In this document: piece after piece, positions 1 through 12,422 of the stretch
Numbering within the stretch: the stretch's first letter is position 1
Layout: every line of letters starts with the position of its first letter
Assembly (NCBI RefSeq): GCF_037176765.1
Contig: NC_090023.1
Coordinates: forward strand, 25,679,366 to 25,743,365
Length of the DNA stretch: 64,000 nucleotides
Source of the DNA: Anolis sagrei
Taxonomy: Eukaryota; Chordata; Lepidosauria; Squamata; Anolidae
Reading direction: 5' to 3'
Made by a program: the position numbers and the translations under genes
Notes under the pieces: model-generated
What the model saw: the letters and a program-made list of their open reading frames with translations, nothing else
What the model was told of the DNA's origin: nothing
Database searches by the model: none

Positions 1-180
1 TTGGTTCACTTTGTATCAATTTTGTGTTATTACTTTTGTTGATTTGATTTAAATTGGTTGTTTATTTTATTATTTTTACTGTTTGTATTATTCACATTAA
101 TATAAGCCATTCTGAGTCCCCTCAGGGAGATTGGGTGGGATATAAATAAAGTATTATTAATATTAGTATTATTAGTATTA
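1..180 (+). mobile_element. LINE 3' tail (CR1/L2 type) with ATT repeat
   Basis: ATTCTGAGTCCCCTCAGGGA, ATATAAATAAAG and an imperfect TATTATTAG repeat. Confidence 0.55.
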
Positions 181-984
181 GTATTACTATTGACAGTTTG
201 GAACCTGTCTAATTCCTTTTCATCTGCCCTTCCAAGTTCTAACCTTCTTCTAATTTCTGGACTACTTTTGTCACTCTGATTGACTGATCCAATGGAGAGA
301 AATCTTTTACTGTCTCAATGACTCTGACATCTTTCATAATGATATGTAAATTATTGGTGATCATTCTTTTTTCTTAGTCTTCACCTACAATGTAGATGTG
401 CTGTAAATCAGCAGTTTTGTAATTTTCATCCATTCAGTATAAGGAAGGTAAGTTTATCTCAAACTATTCATTCCAGGCTGAATGACAGATTTTCCGACAG
501 AAGAATAATGAGCCAATTAGAACTTTGCACAATATTCTCCATGTATTTAAGGCATTCCACAGATATTGTGGGGTTTTTAGAGAAAACACAAGGATGTTCC
601 CGCAGAAGAATATTCATTTTCCTTGAATGAGAAAGAAAATTACTTTAACTATTTTTCCTTGTATGCAAGGATGAAATTCCAAATGATTTACATTTCTAGT
701 TCAGTGAGTACATTGGATTTAGCCCCTACTATTTTTATCCCCCACTATGAAAGTTGCCCATTTATTCCTATCTTTTTTCTTTCTAACCAGGTTACCAGTG
801 CATGAGAGGACCTCTTATTTTCTTCTAACTTTGCTCATAAATCTTTGGTGATTTAGTGTCATCACACTGTAATCTACCTTTCTGGTTGGTTCACTAAAGC
901 TCTCCATATGTTCTGCATGCTGTATTTAGGACTAAGTTGAAAATTATATCCCTTCTGAATTGTTATTGACGAGTGTAAATTAGA

Positions 985-1160
985 TTTATTTATTTATTTA
1001 TTTGCTTCATTTGTATACTGCTCTTCGCAGCCCTCAGGCGACTCAGAGCGGTTAACAACCAGTTTCAACAACACAATACAAAATCATTAATCAATTAAAA
1101 CAGTAGTATCAATTAATTAACAACAAAATATCAATACAACATCTCAAAGAGATAGACCTA
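985..1160 (-). mobile_element. LINE 3' tail (CR1/L2 type)
   Basis: TTTA repeat, then CTCTTCGCAGCCCTCAGGCG, the antisense of the common tail. Confidence 0.5.
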
Positions 1161-3120
1161 TAATAAAAGAATAGTGCACACCTAGTGAGAAATTCCTCTT
1201 AATTATTGAGTGTCAAGAAACAGAGCAGCAGAAACTTATGGTATACCTGGCTACACCTTGTTTTAACTTGAACCGAAAATGAAGCCAATGTCAACATCAA
1301 GTTGGTCTTCAAGGGGAGGGCAAACCACAATAAAGAAAGTCCACATCCATATTCTCATATTGTGCATTGCTTCAACTAGTTTGATACAGAGGAGGGACTC
1401 TTTAGAAGACTTCAGGAGAAGTGCAATACCACCCAAGGAATGTTCCTTTTTTTCTTCGTTTGTTTGCTTATCTGAATGGGAATCACATACTCAGTTCATA
1501 GAGTCAAGAACAAGTAATCTATTCAGCCTATTCTCATCTGGTTTCAAGCTCAATTTGTTGGCTTGCATCCAGTGTTGATCTAGTATTTGCACGTTCCAAA
1601 CTAATTTTGACAACAAGGCAAAGCAGAGTTGAATGACATCAGCATATCAGCATCCTAGTTTCACAATTCTAATGGCATCATAGAATTCCATATAGATATT
1701 GAACATTTTGGAAGGCAAGGTAGAATATTGTGATGATCCTGAGCTTAATAGCCATAGGATTGGAGTCCTATGGCTATCTTGGCACACTGCCTTCTGTTCC
1801 AGACCCAGGGCAGTAAAATATCAAGACCAATTGAATAAAAACCAACTGAAAAATCCAGAAAAATCAAAATGGCAGCACTATTTTGTCTTTCAAGCAGAAT
1901 GGGCTGGTGATCACAGCAACGAAGTAAACTTTCCTCCAAGAACACAAGGTATTGCCCAGCTACCACATGCTCAAGCACCTTACCCGGAAAGTGAATATTA
2001 GCAATTGACTAGTAGTTCACAATATTTTGGTATCCAAAGAAATCCTCTCCCACTTCTGACATAGTGACATTAGTCACATGTGGATTTGCTTACAGATAGT
2101 GATTTCCCTGAATTTTCAGGTGTATACTTTTATGGCACTCCACTCTTCAGCAGGGTTTCTCCATCATCCAGTATGGTACTTGGGAATGATGATGGAGCTG
2201 CTGTAGAAATGGAGAGATGGATTAGGAGTCTATTTCCACTTAACTAATTGTTTGGCTCTAAATCTACATTCATTTCCATCTTTATTTACAGAGAATGTTT
2301 TTCCTCAATTTCTATTGAAGGGTTCATTGTGTAAATTAATTAACCAGGAAGTTCTATATATTTTAATGGATTCAATGCTTTCTGCCTTTAATTTATGAAA
2401 ACGATACTTCAAATGAAACCCAGAAATAAACTTCTGAAACTAATCACCAAAACTGACCTTTAAAACTCAATATAAACAGTAACTAATGAAATGAATTCTT
2501 GAATGGTATAAATAGCATTGGTTGTTGAAACTAACCCTGCATGAAAACTATTTTGTATTAACTTGGGCTCATTCATCATCTGTAATTATAACTGGGCTGA
2601 GATAACTTTTCTTCATTTTTTTTTTTGCTCTAATAACCTTCTATTCAGATTGTAGCAATAGTGTTGCATGTATAGAGCTGCTTATTAAAGCTTTCCAGAA
2701 TCTTCAATTAGCCGTAATAGAAGACTAACATCATGAACTGGATTTGGATGACTTCGCCATGTTATGCCATTCCCTTATCATGCATTCACAAAGAGCACCA
2801 GTACAAAGTGTTTTGATATTAGTTCCCCTGAAGTATCACTTCCTCTAGGGTGAAATACACTTTAGGACATTGTTTCCTCAGTTGCCTCTACTAAATGAGG
2901 TACAATGGGTGATTACTGAGCACCAAGACTTCTTGGTTATGGCTCCGTACTTTTGAAATATGCTCGCCAAAAAAAAAAACTCATCCAATGTATGCTTTGT
3001 GGCAGTTTTGGCATTAGGTTACCACTTTTCAAAAATCTTCTTGGACCTTTAAATTGCTAATGTCAAAATCCTACCTTGTTTTTAGATAGTTGTATAATTA
3101 CAGTGTGCATTCTGCTATGT
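1161..3120. other. no recognisable feature
   Basis: AT-rich sequence with only short frames; none shows family similarity. A possible old repeat lies at about 1690-2000 but I cannot name it. Confidence 0.4.
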
Positions 3121-3149
3121 TATCTTTTTATTATTATTATTATTATTAT

Positions 3150-3466
3150 TGACACAAAAGCACAGTATGTCACAGCAAACGAGATCTATATGCTGGATTT
3201 CGTATCACAAAATCACAAGTCGAACACTTCCCAAGCGTCTAGGACTGTGTGATGTATTTTCGAATGGTGCGCGCAGATCCAAGTAAGGTGGCCTTTTGCA
3301 GTTGACAGATCGTGATTTTGTCAATGTTTATTGTTTCTAAATGCTGGCTGAGATCTTTTGGCACAACACCCAGTGAGCCAATGACCATTGGGACCACCTG
3401 TACTGGTTTATGCCAGAGCCTCTGCAGTTCGATTTTGAGGTCTTGATAGCGGCTGAGTTTTTCCTG

Positions 3467-3468
<2 letters not shown>
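3150..3468 (-). mobile_element. R4-like LINE 3' end, copy 1 of 3
   Basis: Minus strand encodes the end of an R2/R4-type endonuclease protein: KLSRYQDLKIELQRLWHKP, VVPMVIGSLG, VPKDL, TICQLQKATLLGSARTIRK. Its 3' end abuts a TTA repeat at about 3128-3150. Confidence 0.7.
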
Positions 3469-3511
<43 letters not shown>

Positions 3512-3512
<1 letters not shown>

Positions 3513-3787
3513 TGAAACACAACAAGATGAGTCCACAGCAGACACTCTGCTGGCTGTTGTATTGGATCACACGTCGGACACTTCCCAAGTGTCTAGGACT
3601 GTGTGATGTATCGGCGAATAATGCATGTAGATCCCAGTATGGTGGACTTCTGCAGCTGGCAGATGGTAATTTTGTCAGCACCGATTGTGTTTACGTGCAG
3701 GCCAAAGTCTTTAGGCACTGCACCCAGTGTGCCGATCACCACTGGTACCACCTTGACTGGCTTGTGCCAGAATCTCTGCAGTTCAAT
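3512..3787 (-). mobile_element. R4-like LINE 3' end, copy 2 of 3
   Basis: Same family as copy 1, separated from it by the TTA microsatellite 3469-3511. Same C-terminal protein relic in several frames. Confidence 0.7.
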
Positions 3788-3800
3788 CTTTTATTAATAT

Positions 3801-4430
3801 TATTTGAAACACAACAAGACTAGTACACAGCAAACAAAATCATTCTGCTGGCTGTTGTATTAGATCACACATCGGACACTTCCCAAGTGTCTAGGACTGT
3901 GTAATGTATTGGCGAATAATGCATGCAGATCTGAGTAGGGTGGGCTTTTGCAGCTGACAGATGGTAATTTTGTCACCGCCAATTGTGTTTAAGTGCAGGC
4001 CAAGATCTTTAGGCACTGCACCCAGTGTGCCGATCACCATTGGGACCATCTTTACTGGCTTGTGCCAGAGTCTTTGCAGTTTTCAATCTTTAAATATTCA
4101 CATTGTGTCAACTTTTCCAGTTCTTTCTCTTCAATCCTGCTGTCACCTGGGATTGCAACATCGACGATCCATACTTTTGTTTTTTAACGCAATCGTGAGG
4201 TCAGGAGTATGGTGCTCCAAAACCCTGTCAGTCTGTAGTTTGAGATGTTCATTTTCTGCAACTTTTTCCAGCTTGTGATCTCATCAGTTCCAGCTTGTGA
4301 TCCCATCAGTTCTTTGTCACAGGCAGATGGGACTTGTGGCACAAATTCCAATTAATCATCTCAGCAATTTATTAATAGTTTAAAATTCTGTACAAAAGCA
4401 ATAGCTTGTAAGAGGCTTGTAGTCCATTTA
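3801..4430 (-). mobile_element. R4-like LINE 3' end, copy 3 of 3 (longest)
   Basis: Extends further 5' than the other two and includes the restriction-like endonuclease segment (DLTIALKNKSMD, followed by a degraded VAIPGD stretch). A short TTA-like tract separates it from copy 2. R4/Dong elements are known to use TAA repeats as targets. Confidence 0.68.
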
Positions 4431-4550
4431 CATCATCAGCGTCGTCGTCCTCGTTGTCGTTGTTGTTGTTTTTGTTATACATTTTACATTTTCCCCTCTG
4501 AAAATGTAATACTGAATTTGTATGTTAGTCTTACTCTTTTGCGATTTCAC

Positions 4551-4581
<31 letters not shown>

Positions 4582-5327
4582 AAATCACCCAAAAACATGT
4601 TTATTGATTTCCATATACATACTGTAAATTATATTTTAAATACGAATTATATTCACATGTATACATAGAAATTATAAATGTGGATCAGTAACTTATTCAT
4701 TATGTAAACCTTGTTATTTTCTTACAAATGCAGTTATGAAAATGAAGGTGAAAATTTGGACATAACGAATCACGTTGTATTGAATCGCTGTCCATTTTGC
4801 TTTAACTTCCATTAATGCCAAAAGTATGAGATTATTCTTTTTTCTTATTTCACCTTCACTTTTAATATCAGTCTGTAATTGTAAAGGTGCAAATTTGTCA
4901 TTTAAGGAAATGTGAGTGAAATACTATTAAACAATTTACAGTGAAATCCTATCATCCAAGTGTCCATAGGATATATATGATCTTTCCTTTCCTACCATCC
5001 TCTGGAATGAAAAAAGAAGCTATGAGATATTTCTTTGATTGCAAAAACAACGGTTCCAGTTTCTTTTCTAAAGATGGGGAAGTACGTGTGACAATGATGT
5101 ATTGCATTTCTTCTAGCCCTTCTTCAGACATTGAGTAATTCTCTTCCATTGGTTTGATAAAACTTCTGCCTTACCAATACTGTATAATAAACTTCAGTGG
5201 ACTTCTGTCTTACTGATAATGTGGTGAGATCTTGAATGTCTCAGAGATTCTAACCTTGAGGTTCTCCAAGACAGCTCTTTTAAAAAAAAAAAAACCTAAT
5301 TTTTATTTGATAAAGTAAGTTATTTAC

Positions 5328-5833
5328 TAGGCTTGGGCGGTTTCGTTCGTTAATTTCGTAATTAGTTATTAATTCGTATTTAAATTAGCTTACGATCCAA
5401 TATTGAGCCATGCAGGAATAGTGTGAGGAGTAAATTAGATTCGAAACAATTTTTTCAATTTATTTCGAAATTATTTCGTTATTATTTCGTAATTATTTCA
5501 AAATTATTTCGTAATTATTTTGTAATTATTTCGTAATTATTTTCGCATGTCTGGTGCAAGTTTTATAGTTGTTGTTTGTTTTATCACACCAACAGTCAAC
5601 AACAGAGGGAGAGGGAAGCTTCAGAAGTTCCCCCTGTCCCATTTGGAGGTTTTTTTAGCATATTGCGCAATCGCGTCCGCCATTAACGAATCGATTCGTA
5701 ATTATACGAAATTTCGTAAATTTCAAAAATTTTAAAAGGAAAATTTCGGAATTCTTTTAAAAAACGAAACGCGATGGACCCCTAAAAACGAAACGAGTTT
5801 AGAAACAAATTTTTCCGTTGTTACCCAGGCCTA
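5328..5833. mobile_element. non-autonomous hAT element with TTTCGTAATTA repeats
   Basis: Ends TAGGCTTGGGC and GCCCAGGCCTA-type inverted repeats, flanked by a perfect 8-base duplication TTATTTAC (5320-5327 and 5834-5841). The interior has many short TTTCGTAATTA repeats and is CpG-containing, unlike its flanks. Confidence 0.78.
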
Positions 5834-5844
5834 TTATTTACATG

Positions 5845-6520
5845 TAATAAAATATTATAGAGTGAAGTAACATAGGAAAAGGAAGGTGAAAAAGAAAATA
5901 ATAAAAAGGGATGAGGGGGATGGGGAGAATGGGGGGGAAAGTGTCCACTTCCAATCTTCTTCATCATGGTTTATTATTGTCCTTAATCTTTCTTTTTAAT
6001 TATATCTTCTTCTTTTCGTTCTTCCTCCTTGTGGGACTATTTTTCTTTTTAATCCCCCATACTATATTATCATCTTTCTTTTTTCTTGTATCACACATTC
6101 TTTATAAGGTTTCCAGTCTGTTATTTTCTTAGGTCTTCCTTGGTGTTTTGTCAATAATTGAGTTTGTCCATGTTCATATTTCCATTCTTTTTATTAAACA
6201 TTGTTCTATTGCGGGTATTTCTTTTGTTCTCCAATGCCTTGCATTGTTTCTATCCATATCTACATCCATTATTCCTAACGGAAAGTGTTCAGGTTTCAAT
6301 TGTATTTTTATATTTAATATTTTCTCAATTATTTCTTGTATTTTCTTCCAATAGTTCTTTGCTTCTCTACAAGTCCACTGCATGTGGCAGAAGGTGCTCT
6401 CCTGAATTTCACGCATCTAACATTTATTTTGCATATTTTTATAACATTTTGCTAATTTTGAGGGGAGGGGGTTATATACCATTGGTGCATCATTTTGTAC
6501 CAATTCTCTTTCAAATTGCA

Positions 6521-6564
<44 letters not shown>

Positions 6565-6659
6565 TTGTGGCTCCATATTCTTTCCCATTCCTCCAATTTT
6601 ATTATATGACCCACGTTGGCTGCCCATTTAACCATACAGTCTTTCACTTGCTCTGTTTC
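5845..6659 (-). mobile_element. L1-type LINE 3' part
   Basis: Minus strand frames match the C-terminus of L1 ORF2: STFCHMQWTCREAKNYWKKI, LQFERELVQNDAPMVYN, KCYKNMQNKC, DCMVKWAANVGHIIKLEEWE. Interrupted by an AT microsatellite at 6524-6560. Confidence 0.65.
6524..6560. repeat. AT dinucleotide microsatellite
   Basis: About 18 AT units within the L1 3' part. Confidence 0.95.
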
Positions 6660-6745
6660 TGTGGCCCATTCTAAATCCTCATATTGTGTAAGCTTTTCCA
6701 GTTGCTTCTTGTCAATTCTGCTGTCACCTGGGATTGTAATAGTTG
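6660..6745 (-). mobile_element. R4-like LINE scrap
   Basis: About 80 bases (TGCTGTCACCTGGGATTGTA region) match the endonuclease segment of the R4-like copy near 4090-4155. Confidence 0.5.
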
Positions 6746-6779
6746 CTGTTGTTGTTAAATGGCCATTGTAGATGGGATC

Positions 6780-7430
6780 CTAGATGTAATTTATCTTCCC
6801 TGGAACTTGAATTCAGTAAGAGTGACTAGTTATTCTTGTACTACCACTTTACTGATTCTACACCATTTTCCCTAAGCTAGACACCTTTCTAATTTTGAAG
6901 GGAGACTGAAGCAAATAAGATGTTGCATAGTTCTTCCTTATATCTGTCCCCTGTCAGCATTTCACCATCTTTTCCATGCAGTTGCCCTGCTATTACCTTG
7001 TTCTTCCTTTTGCTACAGGTATGATTTAATTTTTTTAATTGTTTATAACCTTTCTAGCAAGCTTGAGCTTATTTCATACTTTACGTTTTCTAACATTCTT
7101 CCTACACATCATGGCTATTTGTTTGAATCCTCTTTGGTGATTTCCTAATTTTTCCATTTCTTGCACATGTCCCTTTTAAGTCTTAGCTCACTTGAAAGTT
7201 CTTTGGTCATCCATTCCGGTTTCTTCAGAAATACATTTCATCTTCTCAGTAGAAATGTTTGAAAGGATGCCTTCAATACCTCATTTTGAAGAAACTCCTA
7301 CTCATGATAATATGATTTTTCTGTACTCTGGAACCCTATTTTTCCTTGAACAATGTATTGCATTGAACAATGTATTGCACCTCCAGATGAAGTCGGCTAC
7401 CAGAATTATACTGGAGGACCTTTAAAATGC
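6780..7430 (-). repeat. possible old LINE interior
   Basis: The block around TTTAAGTCTTAGCTCACTTG and AAGTTCTTTGGTCATCC recalls internal sequence of old CR1-type LINEs in antisense; no clear protein frame. Confidence 0.3.
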
Positions 7431-7582
7431 CTAGAGAAATGCTATCTCCTGATCACAAGCACTATTACATAGTTAACGTCCAACAAAACCGCCAGCAGAG
7501 GTAGATCATAGCATCACTATGGAAGCCAAGAGAGAACATTTCTCTAGGCATTTTCAACATCCTCCAGCTTTATTCTAGGACA
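7390..7582. repeat. imperfect inverted repeat, MITE-like
   Basis: AATGCCTAGAGAAATG near the start and CATTTCTCTAGGCATT near the end, with CTGGAGGA/CCTCCAG outside. Similar blocks occur at 54160-54245 and in the Tigger MITE at 20040. Confidence 0.45.
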
Positions 7583-7611
7583 TTCAAACATCAGACATTA
7601 TCATTGTTAGC

Positions 7612-9064
7612 CATTGTTAAAAGACAGCAAGCTGGCTTCAGGAAAGGCAAAAAGTGCACATCACAAGTGTTGAACCTGACTCAGCACATAGAAGATGGTT
7701 TTGAGAGGCAGCAAATTACAGGAACTATCTTCATGGACTGGTCAGCAGCTTATGACACTGTAAATCATTGCCTTCACCTGAGAAAAAACGTATAATATCA
7801 CAAAGGACCACCACCTCACTGGCTTCATAGGAAACATACTACAAAACAGAAACTTTTTTTTTGTTGAGTTCCAGGGCCAAAATAGCAGATGGTGAAAACA
7901 GAAGAATGGTCTGCCTCAGGGGAGCATGCTCACTCAATCAGTGTTTAACATTTACACAAATAATCAGTCACTGCCAAAACGGACAGAGAGTGTCATCTAT
8001 GCTGACAATCGTGCCATCACTGCTCAAGCAGGGAGCTTTGAAATGGTTGAACAGAAGCTCTTCAAAGCTTTAGGTGATCTTACTGCCTATTACAAGGAAA
8101 ACAAACCGATCCCTAATCCATCTAAAACACAAACGTGTGCTTTTCATCTTAAGAACAGGCAAGCATCTCGAGCTCTCAGGATTACCTAGAAAGAAATCCC
8201 ACTGGAGCATTGCAGCACACCCAAATACCTGAGAGTTACCCTGGACCATGCTTTAACTTACAAGAAGCACTGCTTGAATATCAAGCAAAAAGTGGGTGCT
8301 AGAAACAATATCATGCGAAAGCTGACTGGCACAACCTGGAGATCACAACCAGACACAGTGAATACATCTGCCCTTGCGCTTTGCTACTCTGCTGTTGAGT
8401 ATGCATGCATCTCACTATGCTAAAACAGTGGATGTGGCTCTTAATGAGACATGCTGCATTATTGCAGGATATCTGCTCCCTACACTACTGGAGAAATTAT
8501 ACTGTTTAGCCAGTATTGCACTATCTGACATCTGCCAGGAAACAGCCAATAATGAAAGGACCAAGGCAGTTACATCTCTCTGTACATCGATACCTTAAAT
8601 CAAGAAATATTTTTCTAAGATCTAGAGAGATACTTGCAGGTACACCTCAGCAAGCGAGAGTCCAAAAATGGCAGGCTAAAACCAGCACCTCAATCCATGA
8701 CTGATACCAAATGAGAGACTCCCCCCTTGGCACACAAAAGACTGGGAAACTTGGAAGGTGTTGAACAGACTGCACTCTGGCACCATAAGATGCAGAGACA
8801 GCCTTAACAAATAGAGCCACAAAGTGGAATTGACGACATGCAAGTGTGAAGAAGATCAAACCACAGACTACCTATTACAATGCAGTCTTGAACCCTGCCA
8901 CATGCACAATGGAGGACCCTTTTACGGCAACACCAGAGGCACTCCAAGTGGCCAGCTACTGGTCAAAGGACATTTAGTATAATCCCAAGATTTTAAACTT
9001 TGTGGTTTTTTAAATACATTACAACTGCACCCTCATTTTACATCTGATATGATAAATAAATAAA
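7612..9064 (+). mobile_element. Vingi-like LINE, 5' truncated, older copy
   Basis: Begins in the RT (QQAGFRKGKKCTSQVLNLTQHIEDG) and continues to the family 3' end with an A-rich tail of ATAAATAAATAAATT. The catalytic motif is VIYADN. Several frameshifts. A possible target duplication ATTGTTAA lies at both ends. Confidence 0.82.
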
Positions 9065-9239
9065 TTGTTAACCTTTTAATGATACTTTAATAGTCCGATA
9101 ATAGTATTACCTCACCTTGGTATGGAGATAAAGAAAGACACAGATTTTATCATTTAATATTTAATTCTGCTTAGGATTCATGTCAGAAAATGCAAAGGAA
9201 CACAGAGAGCTGTGTCTCAGTACATTGAGAGACCAGTTG

Positions 9240-9245
9240 TTTATT
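9240..9245 (-). terminator. polyadenylation signal overlapping gene A stop
   Basis: Minus strand AATAAA is formed by the last lysine codon, the TAA stop and the next base. If used, the 3' untranslated region would be only about 20 bases. Confidence 0.4.
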
Positions 9246-11794
9246 TACAGCAGTACATCTTCACATCATTAAGTGCCGTCTTATCAAGTTGTGCTCCCCA
9301 GTCTTCCACCTTTGTCTGTAACCCACATATGTAGCCCTCAGAGCAACGCTGGCTCCATGGACCATAAGTGCCCCAATCATGTGACTTAGTCGCCACTGTA
9401 GCTCCATCCTCGCAGGTGAACTGTATGTTGTTGGCTCCAACATCATCACCAATTCCCTGGCTTTCAACCACTTGCAGAGCGAAGGAAACCATGTAGCCTT
9501 TGGGACACTTCACAGTATCTGACCATGTTCCCTGCCTGACAGAGAAAAAAAAGATAGCAAAACAGTCCTGAGAAATATATGAAACATGCAAACCATAGGC
9601 ATAACCAGGGTGATTTTGAGCAGAACGGTCTTTTCAATAGCAGCTATCTTCTTTCCTAGAGGAATTTAAAATCGTGACTTCCAGCTGAGCTACATAACAA
9701 CTGTGTTTTTAACGTATTTTCAGTACTGTTTGTATTTTGAGATTTTGGGTATGTGTTCAAGAAAGAAAAGATTTTTCTTTCTTGGCTCAAAATCCCCAAC
9801 AATATTTATGTGAAGGTAAAAAAAAAAAAAAGAAGAATATTTGTGATAAATCCATTTGAAAGCAAATTAGAGAGGCCACAGAATACAGTCCGCCCAAGTC
9901 CTAAAGAGTGACGTTAATGCTGTGGATTATTATCCAAAATAAAACCTAAGAGACCACAAAACTCTGTTGTTTTTGCTGCAACAGACTGCAATGTTTACCC
10001 TTTCTTACTTAAATTTGATTAGCTAGGTAGCATTTAAGTTCTTACGGGCCACCTAGACAGGCCCAAAAAACAGGACCTATCTTGGTTTTTGGGCCTGTCT
10101 AGATGGGTGTCCAAACGAATTAATTAAATACAAATTAATTTGGAACAAACCAACGTTTTTCCATAACTTTCCTCCAAGGGTTTGCCATAACTTCCTTCCT
10201 CATGTCCTACTGGTGCAAGGAAATGATGTGCGAGGAGATAGGGGATGAGGAGGGATTTTGCTCTTTGCCCCTCCTGTCTTCTCAGGTACCATTTCCTTGA
10301 GCCACGAGGACACGAGGAGGAAAGTTACAGTGGTCAGGTACCTTTTCTTTAACTTTTCAGAGGACGTTGGGGGGCTTTGGGCTGGCTACATGCCTCTCCA
10401 CGCTCCCCACCCCCCAAGAAAGCCTGGGTGTTTGGGGGGCAGTGGACACAGAAACCCACTTTTGGTGTGGGTTTTGGTGCTGTCCATTAGTTTTTCATCT
10501 AGCATCAAGGAATGTCGCCTACACTCCCTATCTTGCACTTTCCAGCAAGAAAAGCAAGGACAAAGAAAACAGAGAAATCAAAAAATGACTCACGGCCCAG
10601 CTTTAGATTCTATTGTAGAGCCATTTGAGCAATGGAGACGAATAGAATTCAGAGATGTATCATCTTGCCATAGAAATACACCTTGATATTCTTGTACCTG
10701 GACAAGAATAAGAGAAGTGCCTGTGTTAAAACTGTTCCTTAAATTATGAATTACAATATTGCCCATCTTAATGAACATGTCCTTCTGTATTTGAAATGGG
10801 AATTTTCTCAGTACACCCTGATTGAGACTGTATTACGATATAGAGGTATGCAAACCTTTTGGACAAATTTGGCGATTCATAGATACAAACTGCCTAACAT
10901 GGAAAGGGTCCTCCTGAACTCAAACAAAACAAAACAGCCCCCCCCCCCCTTGAAATTCAGGAAAAGTTTGTTAATTTTGTTAGTATATCTTGATCAGGTT
11001 TATTTTCCAAGTTGAAGCAGGAAATCTCTCTGTGGGACAATGGAACTGAGTGCAGTCAAACTTGCTGCATCACATGCTCTTCATCAGTCAACTGGCTGGT
11101 GGGGATGAGGGAGAGGGTCTTCTCTGTGGCGGCCCCCTGACTTTGGAACACTCTCCCCAAAGAGATTAGGCAAGCCCCCACCCATTATAACATCCCAGTA
11201 CTTTTAGATTGTCCCCAAACCCCTACACATACACACACTTAAAATAACTTAAACACATCCCAGTAAGACCTGATGAAGACTAGAATAGATTGTTTCTGAG
11301 GTGGTGAGCTCTCCCACTTTGAAGGTCTTTATATTAAAGTTGAATTACCTGATCTTGGGAGTACTGTAGTTGTACATTTCATCTCTCTGATTCTAAATGC
11401 CAAACACCCCCAGACATCTTGGAAATTTTAGGCCTGGTCTTTAGCCTAGCCTAACTCTTTCTTTGGAAATAGAAGTCAGCTAAAATAGGCTTTTTCTGAT
11501 TTTAAGCGGGACCAGGAGTAGAGTACTATGGTAAAGTTGTAAGCGTGCTGAAAATGACCTCTGGACCCTCAGAAGTTCCCAGTTACAGACAAGACAAACA
11601 AAGGAATTGCAAAATAAACACACCTTAATAGAAAAACCATCAGCGTATCCTTGAGGGCATAACACCACGTCCCCCCAGGTGCCCCATGATCCTCCATTTG
11701 GCACAGTGATAACAGAACTATGCTGCCGGGCTTCAGACATCCAGAGGCAGTAGATGAGGATCAAGGATTGCACAGCTCTGACACAGAGGACCAT
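9241..11794 (-). CDS. VMO1-like gene A (three exons, complete)
   Basis: Predicted secreted vitelline membrane outer layer protein 1 homologue, 189 residues. Coding exons are 11624-11794, 10594-10697 and 9241-9535. Each intron has GT-AG ends, with phases 0 and 2 as in the other copies. The first about 22 residues form a signal peptide ending near SEAR. Three internal repeats follow, each with a G-x-W-type start, a cysteine, and a DD-containing loop ending in N and a second cysteine; eight mature cysteines are kept, ending in CCK. VMO1 of hen is a three-sheet beta-prism protein of the egg vitelline membrane outer layer. This is the most divergent copy: exon 2 carries three extra codons (YQGVFLWQDDT where gene D has YQGDGDDT), repeat 2 has GDDV, and repeat 3 has LDKT instead of GDDT. 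An AATAAA overlaps the stop codon. The family call is secure; the ligand is unknown. Confidence 0.9.
10047..10490. mobile_element. GC-rich non-autonomous DNA element, relative
   Basis: GGCCACCTAGACAGGCCC near the start and a GGGGGCTTTGGGCTGG block shared with 29510-29540. In gene A intron 2. Confidence 0.4.
11080..11210 (+). mobile_element. CR1/L2-type LINE scrap in gene A intron 1
   Basis: Encodes a degraded RxFSVAAPxxWNTLPKExR stretch typical of the end of these LINE proteins. Confidence 0.45.
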
Positions 11795-11865
11795 TTTCAG
11801 TCTTCTCTTTTGGTTCTAAAAGCAAAAACATTTGGGGAGAAGAACGGCCTTGAGAATGTGCTAAA

Positions 11866-11876
11866 TACTATATTTT
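11866..11876 (-). promoter_or_regulatory. candidate TATA box of gene A
   Basis: AAATATAGTAT on the minus strand, about 72-82 bases upstream of the gene A start codon, the same spacing class as in the other copies. The flanking bases do not match the block shared by genes C and D, so this is weaker. Confidence 0.4.
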
Positions 11877-12422
11877 CTCAAATGTGTGTTTTCTTGTAAC
11901 AGCTTTGACATTCTAAAAATAGTTTAGAAATTCTTTAACAAATTATAGATTTTCAAAATACACACAAATTGGAGACCAAGATGCAATCAGTGCCGGCACC
12001 ACTGGCAGGCCCTCTGCAGTTTGTTGGTTTTATCATTAGTCTAGTGACTGCTGCTGAGCATTCAAATCCATTTTACTGCAGCATTTTATTGCTTTATAGT
12101 TTTCCTGTTGTTTTGCAAACAGGAACTCCCTCTCTCAATATTATAGACCCAGACCCAGATTCATCCCTATTAATCCCCAGAACTAAAGTCACAGCAAAAG
12201 GGTGTATCAGGAGAGATCACGAGGACAATTTACACCAGATTAGCCCTGCGGATTGGTGTGTATGGCCCAAGAAGGATTCTCTTTTAAGGAATAACTCCTG
12301 GAATATTGCTGGTTGGGCAATTAAAAGTGGGGATTGCAATTTTAGTAAATATATTTCTGCCTTCTTTGTGATCCTGCTGCAGGAAACATGGATACAATTG
12401 GTTTAAATAGTTTTGCCACCTA

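Noticed and set aside
3128-4330. CRISPR-like or satellite array
   Set aside because: Three unequal pieces encoding LINE protein ends, separated by microsatellites; no regular spacers.
10258-10686. 142-codon plus-strand frame beside gene A exon 2
   Set aside because: It runs antisense through gene A exon 2 and a GC-rich DNA element; no family resemblance.
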